Positions 1 to 7,684 of a DNA stretch of 64,000 bases are shown piece by piece; positions within the stretch are counted from its first letter, which is position 1; every line of letters begins with the position of its first letter. Source of the stretch: UBA6170 sp942491385 (GTDB lineage: Bacteria > Chloroflexota > Anaerolineae > Anaerolineales > Anaerolineaceae); contig CALOAF010000005.1 in NCBI GenBank assembly GCA_942491385.1, positions 802,638-866,637 of the forward strand, in the 5' to 3' direction. Under the pieces are notes generated by a model. That model was given only the letters and a program-made list of their open reading frames with translations. It was not told where the DNA came from and did no database searches. Both the position numbers and the translations under genes were made by a program.

Positions 1-2
1 TA

Positions 3-443
3 GCCTTGCTTTTTGATAAAATCTACCGGCGTTTCAAGAATAACACCGCCATATTCAGTATGGGTTTTGCAGTCATTGGCTTTAGCATTCTCTTTGTTGC
101 CAACAGTCTGTGGATGATCATTCTGGCTGTTAGTATCATCGGTCTGGGTATTGGAGCGCTGATTCCGTTCAACGCGCTAACCATATCAAATCAGGTATCC
201 TCCGATTTAAGTGGCTGGGCTTTGTCTCTGAATACCAGTGGTCTCTTTGCGGGGCAGTTCATTTCACCCTTTGTATTTTCGTTCATCAGTAGTGTTTTTG
301 GGTTTACATCTATTCGTTTTTCATTCCTGTCTGCCGCCATTATGTGTGCGATGGTGGCTTTTCTAATATTTTTCGTCAAAATCACGCGCAGAAAAAAATT
401 CAGGCTTTTCTCAAAAACAAAGGTCTCTGAAAAAACACATTAA
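3..443 (+). CDS. MFS transporter, C-terminal part (gene begins before the window)
   Basis: The reading frame is open to the left edge of the window, so only the last ~146 residues of the protein are present. The visible part is very hydrophobic, with about four membrane spans, glycine-rich helices (GIGALIPFNAL, FAGQFISPFVF) and a short basic cytosolic tail (ITRRKKF), the usual look of the C-terminal half of a 12-span major facilitator superfamily exporter. The apparent TTG at position 6 is probably an internal codon rather than a start. The substrate cannot be inferred. No terminator is obvious in the ~170 bases after the stop; that gap holds nothing recognisable until the ribosome site of the next gene. 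Confidence 0.7.
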   Translation, partial: ALLFDKIYRRFKNNTAIFSMGFAVIGFSILFVANSLWMIILAVSIIGLGIGALIPFNALTISNQVSSDLSGWALSLNTSGLFAGQFISPFVFSFISSVFGFTSIRFSFLSAAIMCAMVAFLIFFVKITRRKKFRLFSKTKVSEKTH

Positions 444-616
444 TTCGATGACGAGACCAAAAATAATCCATCCAGATTTTCAAGTCATTGATCTGTGAAA
501 ATCGAAAAGGTGGTCTTCACTCCGGTTACCAAAATCCGATGAAATTGGTAAAATTAAACCAGCTCTGATTTCAATCCTGGTCAGACTACCCCGTCTCTTC
601 AAGTAAAGGAGGATAC

Positions 617-1177
617 ATGCAACGCCTTTCTCAATATTTTTATCGAAAAACATCTTTCTGGGTAGTTCTTATCACCCTGGCATTATTTGTTATTTACCTG
701 TTATCGGTCCTACCTGCCGAAGCTGCCCGGTCTGACCAGGTGATCGGATCTGCACCATCCCCCGATACCTCGCTTTATTACTCAAAAGCCGACCTTTATC
801 AGATTGCAGAAACGTATGGGCAGGAAGGCCGATACTATTATGTGGATTCCCGCATCACTTTCGATATCCTCTGGCCACTGGTGTACACTTTCTTTTTGAT
901 CAACGCTATCAGTTGGATATTGAATAAAACCATCCTGGAAGACTCCAAACTGCGTCTGTTGAATCTGGTGCCGCTGGCAGGCATATTGTTTGATTATTTA
1001 GAAAATATTGCCACCATGGTGGTGATGTTTCGCTACCCATCCCCCACTGATATCCTGGCCAGCCTGGCAGGCATCTTTACTTCCTTAAAATGGGTGTTTC
1101 TGGGGGGCAGCTTTCTCATTCTGGTGTTCGCCGTCATCCTGTGGGTGGGGGTAAAGACAAATATCATTAAAACATAA
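617..1177 (+). CDS. Four-span integral membrane protein of unknown function
   Basis: A 186-residue protein I do not recognise. It starts at an ATG preceded by a strong AAAGGAGG site 4-11 bases upstream. One N-terminal membrane span (around residues 13-33) is followed by a ~50-residue polar loop rich in Tyr, Ser and Asp that is probably outside the cell, then three spans (about 84-104, 114-134 and 158-180). The second half has an FDYLENIATM segment inside a membrane-proximal region. It stands alone, with gaps of ~170 and ~120 bases on its sides. Similar four-span proteins are common as 'hypothetical membrane protein' in Chloroflexota and Firmicutes; no catalytic motif is visible. Confidence 0.75.
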   Translation: MQRLSQYFYRKTSFWVVLITLALFVIYLLSVLPAEAARSDQVIGSAPSPDTSLYYSKADLYQIAETYGQEGRYYYVDSRITFDILWPLVYTFFLINAISWILNKTILEDSKLRLLNLVPLAGILFDYLENIATMVVMFRYPSPTDILASLAGIFTSLKWVFLGGSFLILVFAVILWVGVKTNIIKT

Positions 1178-1300
1178 TCCTCATTAGAGATTATTAAGAA
1201 GCTTCTAAATCCGATTGATATTGTCGTAAATTACGATATACTTTCAACCTATTAATCATCCATCCATAACGTACATGATCTGGATGGACAGGAGCAACGA

Positions 1301-1774
1301 TTGGTGAAAAAGAATAGCAAAAAAAATATTGATCCCTCAATTTGGGTAATTCTGGTTGGTGGCTTAATGCTGGTGGTAGCTGTGGTAGTGCTGGTTATAC
1401 AGGCGCAGCAACCGGCACAATCGTCAGGCGTTAATCAAAATTCGAATATCCCTTACCCTCAGGTGGAACGCGTATCGATACAGGATGCCAAAGCCGCTTT
1501 TGATGCTGGTACGGCTGTGTTTGTAGATGTGCGCGGGGACGATTCATACAATATGGGTCATATTCCCGGTGCACTTTCCATTGCTGAAGCAGAGGTGGAA
1601 AACCGTTTTTCTGAATTAGATCCGAATGACTGGATCATCACATACTGTACCTGACCTGCTGAAGAATCCAGCGCCCGTGCGGCGACCGTATTATTGGCAA
1701 GAGGATTTAGCAACGTTAGTACCCTGCAAGGTGGTCTGCAACTCTGGCAGCAGAGTGACTACCCGATGGAGTAA
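1301..1774 (+). CDS. Membrane-anchored rhodanese with in-frame TGA, candidate selenoprotein
   Basis: One N-terminal membrane span (about residues 15-34) is followed by a rhodanese domain with FVDVRGDDSYNMGHIPGALSI. The frame meets a single TGA at 1652-1654 (codon 118, counting the TTG at 1301 as 1), then continues without any further stop or shift for 39 codons through PAEESSARAA, the LLARGF helix and LQGGLQLWQQS to a TAA at 1772. These are the normal last strands and helices of a rhodanese. The loop reads YCT-TGA-PAEESSA, while relatives of this family have Cys at the TGA position (Y-C-x-C-P). Cys116 would be the sulfur-accepting residue and codon 118 the Sec/Cys two positions on. Starts TTG 1301 and GTG 1304 are both possible behind GGAG. 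Alternatives: a recent nonsense mutation or a base-call error (TGA for TGC/TGT). No Sec-synthesis genes lie in the window. Confidence 0.65.
1672..1684 (+). promoter_or_regulatory. Possible bacterial SECIS hairpin after the TGA
   Basis: Four bases CGCC (1672-1675) can pair with GGCG (1681-1684), closing a five-base loop CGTGC that starts 21 bases after the TGA codon. The loop has G at its second position and the spacing lies inside the range described for bacterial SECIS elements (about 16-37 bases to the apical loop). The stem is short and I see no convincing lower stem, so this is supportive rather than decisive. Confidence 0.3.
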
Positions 1775-1777
1775 CAA

Positions 1778-1808
1778 GGCGTTAGGATTTAGGTGTTGGG
1801 GGTTAGGC
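1778..1808 (+). repeat. GTTAGG-rich telomere-like tract, left copy
   Basis: A short G-rich tract made of imperfect TTAGG units (gttagg, atttagg, tgttggg, ggttagg) directly after the rhodanese gene. A C-rich counterpart (CCTAAC units) lies at 1969-1994, so the two form an imperfect inverted pair around ~160 bases that hold no gene. The tract has four runs of two or more G and could fold as a G-quadruplex. Function unknown; such tracts often mark replication slippage products. Confidence 0.45.
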
Positions 1809-1891
1809 TTTTAAACATTTCTCATCATCTACAGTGCACCTGAACAAAAATCTTCAATACTTACAAAGGCAAGTTCAATAAAAATGAAATC

Positions 1892-1922
1892 TAGACTACC
1901 ATGAATAAATGATGGTAGTCTA
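1892..1922. terminator. Perfect 11-bp hairpin, terminator-like
   Basis: TAGACTACCAT (1892-1902) pairs perfectly with ATGGTAGTCTA (1912-1922) around a nine-base loop, followed by the T-rich TTTATAAT. It lies after the rhodanese gene and before the methyltransferase, so it most likely ends transcription from the left. The U tract is weak, so it may also act as an RNA stability element. Confidence 0.5.
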
Positions 1923-1968
1923 TTTATAATCATCCAATTAAAAACTGTAAACATTTTTAAGATCGGAT

Positions 1969-1994
1969 ACTAACACCTAACCCTAAACCCTGCC
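1969..1994 (+). repeat. CCTAAC-rich telomere-like tract, right copy
   Basis: Imperfect CCTAA units (aacacctaaccctaaaccc), the reverse-complement counterpart of the tract at 1778-1808. It sits ~50 bases before the start of the methyltransferase gene. Confidence 0.45.
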
Positions 1995-2046
1995 ATCTGA
2001 TAAATCCCGTATAATAATCATAGATCCGTTTCATCAGGAGGAAAAA

Positions 2047-2775
2047 ATGAGCGAATATAAAGATGATACCTACGGGGAATTGATCGCTGATGTGTATGAT
2101 GCCTGGTATGCCGAAGTGGATCCTCAAATGCTTGGGCTGTTGACACGTCTGGCGGGCGGCGGAAAGGCCTTGGAATTGGGAATCGGCACCGGGCGCGTGG
2201 CAATCCCACTGGCCAAATCCGGAATCAAAATGTATGGGATTGATGCTTCCCCAGCTATGCTAGACAAGTTAAAAGCCAAACCTGCATTTGAAATGATCAA
2301 CCTGCATCTGGGTAGTTTCGTCAAAATTCCATTCACAGAAAAATTTGACTTGGTTTATGTTGTTTTCAACACTATATTTGCCCTGCTGACTCAGGAAGAA
2401 CAGGTGCAATGCTTTCAGAGTGTTGCTGATCATTTAGAAAGTAAAGGTTTGTTCACGCTGGAAGCTTTTATTCCGGACTTATCACGCTTTCAGGGAGGTC
2501 AAACGGTTCGAGCGATCCAACTGGAAAGCCAGCAAGCCCGTTTGGATGCTTCGATGATTGATCCAATCCACCAGGTAATTACCAGCCAACATATTACGAT
2601 GGATTCGCAACAAATTCAAATAAACCCGGTAAAGCTTAGATATATCTGGCCGTCTGAGATGGACTTGATGGCCCGTCTGGCGGGATTGAAATTGCTGCAT
2701 CGCTGGGGAAATTGGGATCAATCACCTTTTACAAGCAACAGCAATAAACACATCTCCGTTTACGGAAGATCGTAG
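2047..2775 (+). CDS. Class I SAM-dependent methyltransferase
   Basis: A 242-residue cytosolic protein with the Rossmann-type methyltransferase signature. Motif I is LELGIGTGRVAIPLA at about residues 43-57, motif II has GIDASPAML at about 65-73, and motif IV is FDLVYVVFNTIFAL near residue 100. The N-terminus contains VYDAWY, typical of the ubiquinone/menaquinone-type and small-molecule methyltransferases. The C-terminal third has beta strands with a substrate-facing insert. A good AGGAGG site lies 6-11 bases before the ATG. The substrate is unknown. It stands alone between the repeat tract and pdxS, so context gives no clue. Confidence 0.85.
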   Translation: MSEYKDDTYGELIADVYDAWYAEVDPQMLGLLTRLAGGGKALELGIGTGRVAIPLAKSGIKMYGIDASPAMLDKLKAKPAFEMINLHLGSFVKIPFTEKFDLVYVVFNTIFALLTQEEQVQCFQSVADHLESKGLFTLEAFIPDLSRFQGGQTVRAIQLESQQARLDASMIDPIHQVITSQHITMDSQQIQINPVKLRYIWPSEMDLMARLAGLKLLHRWGNWDQSPFTSNSNKHISVYGRS

Positions 2776-2794
2776 GAGTTCTCTCAACCTTTCA

Positions 2795-2823
2795 TTGAAT
2801 CTGGACATGGCACGTGGTAGAAT
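2795..2823 (+). promoter_or_regulatory. Sigma70-type promoter of pdxS-pdxT
   Basis: TTGAAT at 2795-2800 and TAGAAT at 2818-2823, separated by exactly 17 bases, 35 bases before the pdxS ATG. An AGGAGG site at 2847-2852 lies between the promoter and the start codon. Confidence 0.6.
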
Positions 2824-2857
2824 CGCATTGCAAATGATTTTCCCCTAGGAGGATGAT

Positions 2858-3745
2858 ATGACAGAAGCAACCGGCACCTTTGCCGTTAAAAAAGGGTTAG
2901 CCCAAATGCTGAAAGGCGGCGTGATTATGGATGTGGTCACGGCAGACCATGCCCGCATCGCGGAAGATGCCGGCGCATGCGCCGTGATGGCATTGGAACG
3001 CGTGCCAGCGGATATCCGCGCCGATGGTGGGGTTGCCCGCATGAGTGATCCTGAATTGATCCTCAAAATTATGGATAAGGTCAGCATCCCTGTGATGGCA
3101 AAATGCCGTATCGGTCATTTTGTGGAAGCGCAGATCCTGGAATCCTTGGGGGTCGATTACATCGACGAATCCGAAGTGCTCACTCCGGCTGATGAGAGCC
3201 ACCATATTTATAAACATGATTTCAAAGTCCCCTTTGTGTGTGGCTGTCGTAATCTGGGGGAAGCCCTGCGTCGTATCGGTGAAGGCGCAGCCATGATTCG
3301 CACCAAAGGCGAAGCCGGCACCGGTGATGTGGTTGAGGCTGTGCGCCATGCCCGTACCGTTCTGGGAGAAATTCGCCATCTGCAGGTCATGCGGGTGGAA
3401 GAATTAATGACCTACGCCAAGAATATCGGCGCGCCGTATGAGTTGATTCAAGAGGTGCACGCTACCGGCGCATTACCAGTGGTTAATTTTGCTGCTGGTG
3501 GTATTGCTACCCCAGCAGATGCTGCCCTGATGATGCAATTAGGCGTGGATGGGGTCTTTGTTGGCTCCGGCATCTTTAAATCTGGTGACCCAGCCAAACG
3601 CGCAGCCGCAATCGTCAAAGCCGTCACACATTATAATGAACCCAAGATCCTGGCTGAAATCAGCCGCAATCTGGGCGAACCCATGGTCGGCAGGCAGATT
3701 TCTACCCTGCCCGAAAATGAATTAATGGCTGGACGTGGTTGGTAG
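2858..3745 (+). CDS. pdxS: Pyridoxal 5'-phosphate synthase, synthase subunit PdxS
   Basis: PdxS condenses ribose 5-phosphate, glyceraldehyde 3-phosphate and ammonia into pyridoxal 5'-phosphate (the DXP-independent vitamin B6 route). The 295-residue length is normal. Family marks are all present: the catalytic N-terminal region KGGVIMDVVTADHARIAE with ALERVPADIRADGGVARMSDP, the lysine-bearing KCRIGHFVEAQILE segment, EVLTPADE, and the phosphate-binding GVDGVFVGSGIFKSGDP. The C-terminus keeps a typical ERGW-like end (MAGRGW). It is directly followed by pdxT, whose product feeds it ammonia; the two form a 12:12 glutamine-hydrolysing complex in known systems. Cytosolic. Confidence 0.97.
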   Translation: MTEATGTFAVKKGLAQMLKGGVIMDVVTADHARIAEDAGACAVMALERVPADIRADGGVARMSDPELILKIMDKVSIPVMAKCRIGHFVEAQILESLGVDYIDESEVLTPADESHHIYKHDFKVPFVCGCRNLGEALRRIGEGAAMIRTKGEAGTGDVVEAVRHARTVLGEIRHLQVMRVEELMTYAKNIGAPYELIQEVHATGALPVVNFAAGGIATPADAALMMQLGVDGVFVGSGIFKSGDPAKRAAAIVKAVTHYNEPKILAEISRNLGEPMVGRQISTLPENELMAGRGW

Positions 3746-3750
3746 CAGGT

Positions 3751-4335
3751 ATGCGCATTGGTGTTTTAGCCTTACAGGGTGCCTTTATTGAGCATGAAAA
3801 GATACTGCGCGACCTGGGTGTAGAAACTCAACAGGTGCGTCATAGCCAGCACCTGACTGGACTGGATGGTTTAATCATCCCGGGCGGAGAATCAACCACG
3901 ATCGCCAAATTAGCGCTCGATTTTGGATTGTTTTCTGACCTGCAAACCTTTGCTGCCAGGCATCCGGTTTGGGGCACTTGTGCCGGCGCAATCCTGCTGG
4001 CCAAAGATGACCAAAGCAAGCCTCCCAGATTAGGGGTAATGGATATTCACCTCCAGCGCAATGCCTTTGGCCGTCAGGTGGATAGTTTCCAGGCTGATGT
4101 ACGCGTCCCGGCGCTGGACCACTTAAATGGAAGTCAACCTACTTTCCCTGCCGTATTTATTCGTGCGCCGATCATCGACAGTGTTGGAAAACAGGTCCAA
4201 ATATTGGCTCAATTAGGGTTTGAAAAAATTGTGGCAGCCCGGCAAGGGCATCTGCTGGCAACCGTATTTCACCCGGAATTGAGCAATGACAATCGCTTCC
4301 ACCGTTATTTTTTGGAGATGATCTCATCGAAGTAA
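3751..4335 (+). CDS. pdxT: Pyridoxal 5'-phosphate synthase, glutaminase subunit PdxT
   Basis: PdxT hydrolyses glutamine and passes ammonia to PdxS. The class I glutamine amidotransferase marks are clear: the oxyanion segment IPGGESTTIAKL near residue 45, the nucleophile in WGTCAGAILLA near residue 77, and the His-Glu pair in VFHPELSND near residue 170. I start it at the ATG at 3751 (MRIGVLALQGAF), the conserved family N-terminus; a TTG at 3739 would add four unsupported residues and overlap pdxS. The gap to pdxS is only five bases, so the pair is one operon. Length (194 residues) is normal. Confidence 0.96.
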   Translation: MRIGVLALQGAFIEHEKILRDLGVETQQVRHSQHLTGLDGLIIPGGESTTIAKLALDFGLFSDLQTFAARHPVWGTCAGAILLAKDDQSKPPRLGVMDIHLQRNAFGRQVDSFQADVRVPALDHLNGSQPTFPAVFIRAPIIDSVGKQVQILAQLGFEKIVAARQGHLLATVFHPELSNDNRFHRYFLEMISSK

Positions 4336-4406
4336 GACCTTTTGGCTGGTTTGATTTACGTCATATCTGGCGTTACCGCAGCCAGATTCTTTGCACCGAT
4401 AGTGTT

Positions 4407-5267
4407 TTGGGTTTAACCCATGGCAATCCGATCGGCAGTTCTGCCATGCTGGGTCATTTACGTATGGATTACAGCAGCTATAGTGGCATTGCGCTTCCCG
4501 GAAAGGGTTTGGCTCCGTTTGTTGGCCAGATCAATCTCAATCCCGGAGATCAAAACGCCCATCTGAGCTTCTTAGCGCCGGAGAACAACCTTACAGACCG
4601 GGCAATCCTGGCGTTGCTGGACCATCTGTGCTGGGAAAGTGGTGCACGCGGTGCATTTCGCTTATTGGCTGATGTAAAAGAAGATCAACCCGTTTTCGAG
4701 ATGTTACGTCTATCCGGATTCAGTGTGTTTGCCCGGCAACAGATTTGGCGTTTTATCAATACCCCCCATAACGGGGAAAAAAATCAGTGCTGGCGCCCAT
4801 TTCAACAAATTGACCAACACAACCTCAACAATCTTTACCATGCTGTTGTACCACCTCTGGTGCAGGGTGCAGAAGCCATGGATAAAAGGCGTGTCCAGGG
4901 TTTTGTTCATTATATAGAGGGGGAGTTGCTTGCCTTTGTGGAGGTTACCAGCGGACCCAGGGGGGCCTTTCTCACACCGATAGTTCATCCTGATATACGC
5001 GAACCAGAGCAGTTATTGTCTGGTCTACTAAGGCAGATCAAATCCTCCAGTGGACGCCCGTTGTACCTGGCTGTCCTCGATTATCAATCCTGGTTGAATG
5101 CTACAGCCGAGAATTTGGGTGGCATACCTGGCGACAAAAAAATCATGCTCGTTCGGCATCTCATCAAACAACAACGCGTCAGTATGCCGGTTACCATTCG
5201 GTCGGTTCTGGAAGCCCATGGTACCGAACCTACATCGCCAATCATGCGTAACGCCACCAAAAAATGA
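4407..5267 (+). CDS. GNAT-like protein of unknown function, start uncertain
   Basis: The 286 residues from the TTG at 4407 do not match a family I can name with certainty. The arrangement (two alpha/beta halves, LSFLAPENNLTDRAILALLDHL and LYLAVLDYQSWL) resembles proteins of Anaerolineae annotated as GNAT-like. The frame is open upstream to a stop at 4287-4289 and reads a protein-like stretch (RPFGWFDLRHIWRYR, SVLGLTHG) just before 4407. The true N-terminus therefore probably lies near 4326, at the pdxT stop, although no ATG, GTG or TTG exists there in frame. Either a rare start (ATC at 4326), a sequence error, or the TTG is used. It trails pdxS-pdxT closely and may be co-transcribed. Confidence 0.6.
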   Translation: MGLTHGNPIGSSAMLGHLRMDYSSYSGIALPGKGLAPFVGQINLNPGDQNAHLSFLAPENNLTDRAILALLDHLCWESGARGAFRLLADVKEDQPVFEMLRLSGFSVFARQQIWRFINTPHNGEKNQCWRPFQQIDQHNLNNLYHAVVPPLVQGAEAMDKRRVQGFVHYIEGELLAFVEVTSGPRGAFLTPIVHPDIREPEQLLSGLLRQIKSSSGRPLYLAVLDYQSWLNATAENLGGIPGDKKIMLVRHLIKQQRVSMPVTIRSVLEAHGTEPTSPIMRNATKK

Positions 5268-5400
5268 AACCCAATGATATAATCGCATCAAAATAAAAAG
5301 GGTTAATACCATTCTAAGAATAACCAGATATGATGGTTACTGAATAGAAAATCAGGTAGTTACCTGTTAAAAGAATTAAAAACAGGATTTTTAAGGACCA

Positions 5401-7020
5401 ATGAAACAAAGAAAAATAACAGATGATCTGCAAGCGCTAATGGAGGTACTCCCTCTGGAAATTGCCAAAGCACTGGAAGAAGCAGATGACAGCGACAATT
5501 TAATAGAGATTGTAATGGATCTGGGACGCATCCCGAAAGCCCGTTTTGTGGAGGAGGAAGTTTCCTTATCTGAACGGGAAGTCACCCATGACGATATTGA
5601 TTATGTGGTCACCCGCATAGGGAATTTTGATGCGGATAATCGCGCCGGACTGGAGCGCACCCTGCATCGTATCTCAGGCATTCGCAACCGCCGCGGTCAG
5701 GTCGTGGGTTTGACCAGCCGTGTCGGTCGTGCAGTTTATGGCACCATCGACATCATCCAGGATTTAATCGAATCAGAAAAAAGTGTTTTGCTACTGGGAA
5801 AACCCGGTATCGGAAAAACCACCATGCTGCGTGAAGCTGCCCGCATTCTGGCAGAAAAAAAGCGCGTGGTCATTGTGGATACCTCCAACGAGATCGGTGG
5901 CGATGGGGATGTTCCCCATCCAGCCGTGGGCATGGCACGCCGTATGCAGGTTGCCAAACCATCATTACAACACGAAGTCATGATTGAGGCGGTTGAAAAC
6001 CATAACCCGGAAGTCATCGTGATTGATGAAATCGGCCGTGAGCTGGAGGCTCTGGCGGCACGTACGATTGCCGAGCGTGGTGTGCAATTAATCGCCACTG
6101 CCCATGGGCGTACCCTCGAGAATCTGCTGCTAAACCCAACGCTATCTGACCTGATTGGTGGCATCGAATCGGTGACCCTCTCAGACGAAGAAGCCCGCCG
6201 GCGCGGCACCCAAAAAACCGTTCTCGAACGCCGCTCTCCCCCTACATTTGATGTGCTGGTCGAAATTCAAGAACGCAATCGCTTGGCCATCCATGCGGAT
6301 GTATCCGAAGCAGTCGATTCATTATTGCGCGGTTACCCCATGCCGCCCGAAATACGCTATCGCAACGAAAAAAACGAAATCAAAATTGAAAAATTACCAG
6401 CGCCATCCATCACAACCCGCGGTTCGATGTCACAGGGGATGCGCCGTAGCGGTGAAAATGGACGCTCTGGCAAACAATCCCGGGTGCCATATGCGCATTC
6501 ACCGCAGCCAACCCCTCTGCCCATCAATTCCGACCCTGAAACCGGACGGATGCGTACTGTCAAAATTTTCCCTTACGGTGTAGCACGCAATCGGCTGGAA
6601 CAGGCTGCCAAACGTTTGTCTGTACCCGCGGTAATTGTTCGCGCTCCCGAAGAAGCAGATATTATCATGACACTGCGCACCTATTACCGGTCGCGCCAGC
6701 AAGTTTTGATCGCGGCTGAGGATCGGGGCACACCCCTGTATTTCCTGCGCTCTAACACCATCAATCAAATGGAAAAAACATTGATGGAAATATATAACCT
6801 GAATAACAATACGCATACGCAAAATGATGATTGGCAATATGCCTCGCAACAAACTGAAGATGGTATTCGCGCTGTACTAAATGGACAACGCTGGGCAGAT
6901 TTGCCTCCGGCATCCTCCGCCATTCGCCGCTTACAACACGAGATGGCTCGTCAGTCACAACTGGTATCCCATTCCTATGGAAAAGATCCCAATAGACGTG
7001 TGCGCATCTTTCGTGAATAG
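5401..7020 (+). CDS. R3H-domain AAA ATPase (SpoIIIAA / Ycf45-like)
   Basis: A 539-residue P-loop ATPase with a single-strand nucleic-acid-binding tail. The N-terminal ~115 residues are a helical domain. The ATPase has Walker A GKPGIGKT at 133-140, Walker B VIVIDEIG at 205-212 and the conserved ATAHG after it, as in SpoIIIAA, chloroplast Ycf45 and secretion-type ATPases. After a ~60-residue low-complexity linker (GSMSQGMRRSGENGRSGK) comes a second alpha/beta segment (residues ~380-450), and the C-terminus carries the R3H-like RRLQHEMARQSQL with a basic end. A TATAAT at 5277-5282 suggests a long ~110-base leader. It is directly followed, one base on, by tmk; this ATPase-tmk pairing recurs in Chloroflexota. 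The cellular role is not established. Confidence 0.88.
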   Translation: MKQRKITDDLQALMEVLPLEIAKALEEADDSDNLIEIVMDLGRIPKARFVEEEVSLSEREVTHDDIDYVVTRIGNFDADNRAGLERTLHRISGIRNRRGQVVGLTSRVGRAVYGTIDIIQDLIESEKSVLLLGKPGIGKTTMLREAARILAEKKRVVIVDTSNEIGGDGDVPHPAVGMARRMQVAKPSLQHEVMIEAVENHNPEVIVIDEIGRELEALAARTIAERGVQLIATAHGRTLENLLLNPTLSDLIGGIESVTLSDEEARRRGTQKTVLERRSPPTFDVLVEIQERNRLAIHADVSEAVDSLLRGYPMPPEIRYRNEKNEIKIEKLPAPSITTRGSMSQGMRRSGENGRSGKQSRVPYAHSPQPTPLPINSDPETGRMRTVKIFPYGVARNRLEQAAKRLSVPAVIVRAPEEADIIMTLRTYYRSRQQVLIAAEDRGTPLYFLRSNTINQMEKTLMEIYNLNNNTHTQNDDWQYASQQTEDGIRAVLNGQRWADLPPASSAIRRLQHEMARQSQLVSHSYGKDPNRRVRIFRE

Positions 7021-7021
7021 G

Positions 7022-7684
7022 ATGAGTATGTTTATTACCCTGGAAGGACCAGAAGGCAGTGGAAAAAGTTCGCAACTACCGGTTTTAGCAGAATGGATGC
7101 GCGAGCAAGGATATCATGTTTTTACCACCCGTGAACCGGGCGGCACTCAGATTAGCGATCAAATTCGTACGATCTTGCATGCTTTAGAAAACACAGCCAT
7201 GCACCCACGGACTGAAATTCTGCTATATCTGGCTTCACGCTCACAACATGTGGAAGAAGTGATCTTACCATTGCTCAAGCAAGGCACTATCGTGCTTTGT
7301 GATCGTTATGCCGATTCTACTCTGGCTTATCAGGGATACGGGCATGCTGTTGACCTGACCACCTTGAAAAAATTGCTTGATTTTTCCACCGGCGGTCTTT
7401 ACCCTGACGTAACCATCCTGCTGGATTTGGATGTTGAGGTCGGGTTGCAACGCCGTAAACAAAGTGGGGGCGAATGGAATCGCCTGGATGCTTATGCATT
7501 GGCTTTCCATAAACGCGTTCGTGAGGGATACTTAACCCTGGTAGCGCAGGATCCGCAACGTTGGCGGGTTGTGAACGCTGCTCAGCCCTTTGATGATGTG
7601 CAGAAAGATCTACGCAACGTCATTGAAACTGAATTCGTGAAAATTAAAAAAATTAGGGATTTGAAGAAAGGCAGGAACCCTTAA
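7022..7684 (+). CDS. tmk: Thymidylate kinase
   Basis: dTMP kinase phosphorylates dTMP to dTDP with ATP for DNA synthesis. The start at 7022 gives MSMFITLEGPEGSGKSS, with the P-loop at residues 9-17; a start six bases on is also possible. The TTREPGGTQISDQIR segment supplies the dTMP-binding DR(E)PGG motif, CDRYADSTLAYQGYG is the family DR(Y/F) and TYQGxG region, and a LID region QRRKQSGGEWNRLDA follows. The 220-residue length is normal. It lies one base after the R3H ATPase and its stop overlaps the next start by one base (TAATG), so translation is coupled across three genes. Confidence 0.95.
   Translation: MSMFITLEGPEGSGKSSQLPVLAEWMREQGYHVFTTREPGGTQISDQIRTILHALENTAMHPRTEILLYLASRSQHVEEVILPLLKQGTIVLCDRYADSTLAYQGYGHAVDLTTLKKLLDFSTGGLYPDVTILLDLDVEVGLQRRKQSGGEWNRLDAYALAFHKRVREGYLTLVAQDPQRWRVVNAAQPFDDVQKDLRNVIETEFVKIKKIRDLKKGRNP

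Noticed and set aside
1626..1814. A separate 62-codon frame starting inside the rhodanese gene
   Set aside because: It is out of frame with the rhodanese domain and has no family marks; the rhodanese frame across the TGA explains this stretch better.
5736..6209. Long antisense frame under the R3H ATPase (157 codons)
   Set aside because: Its composition (Ser/Arg/Met-rich) is the mirror of the ATPase codons and shows no domain.
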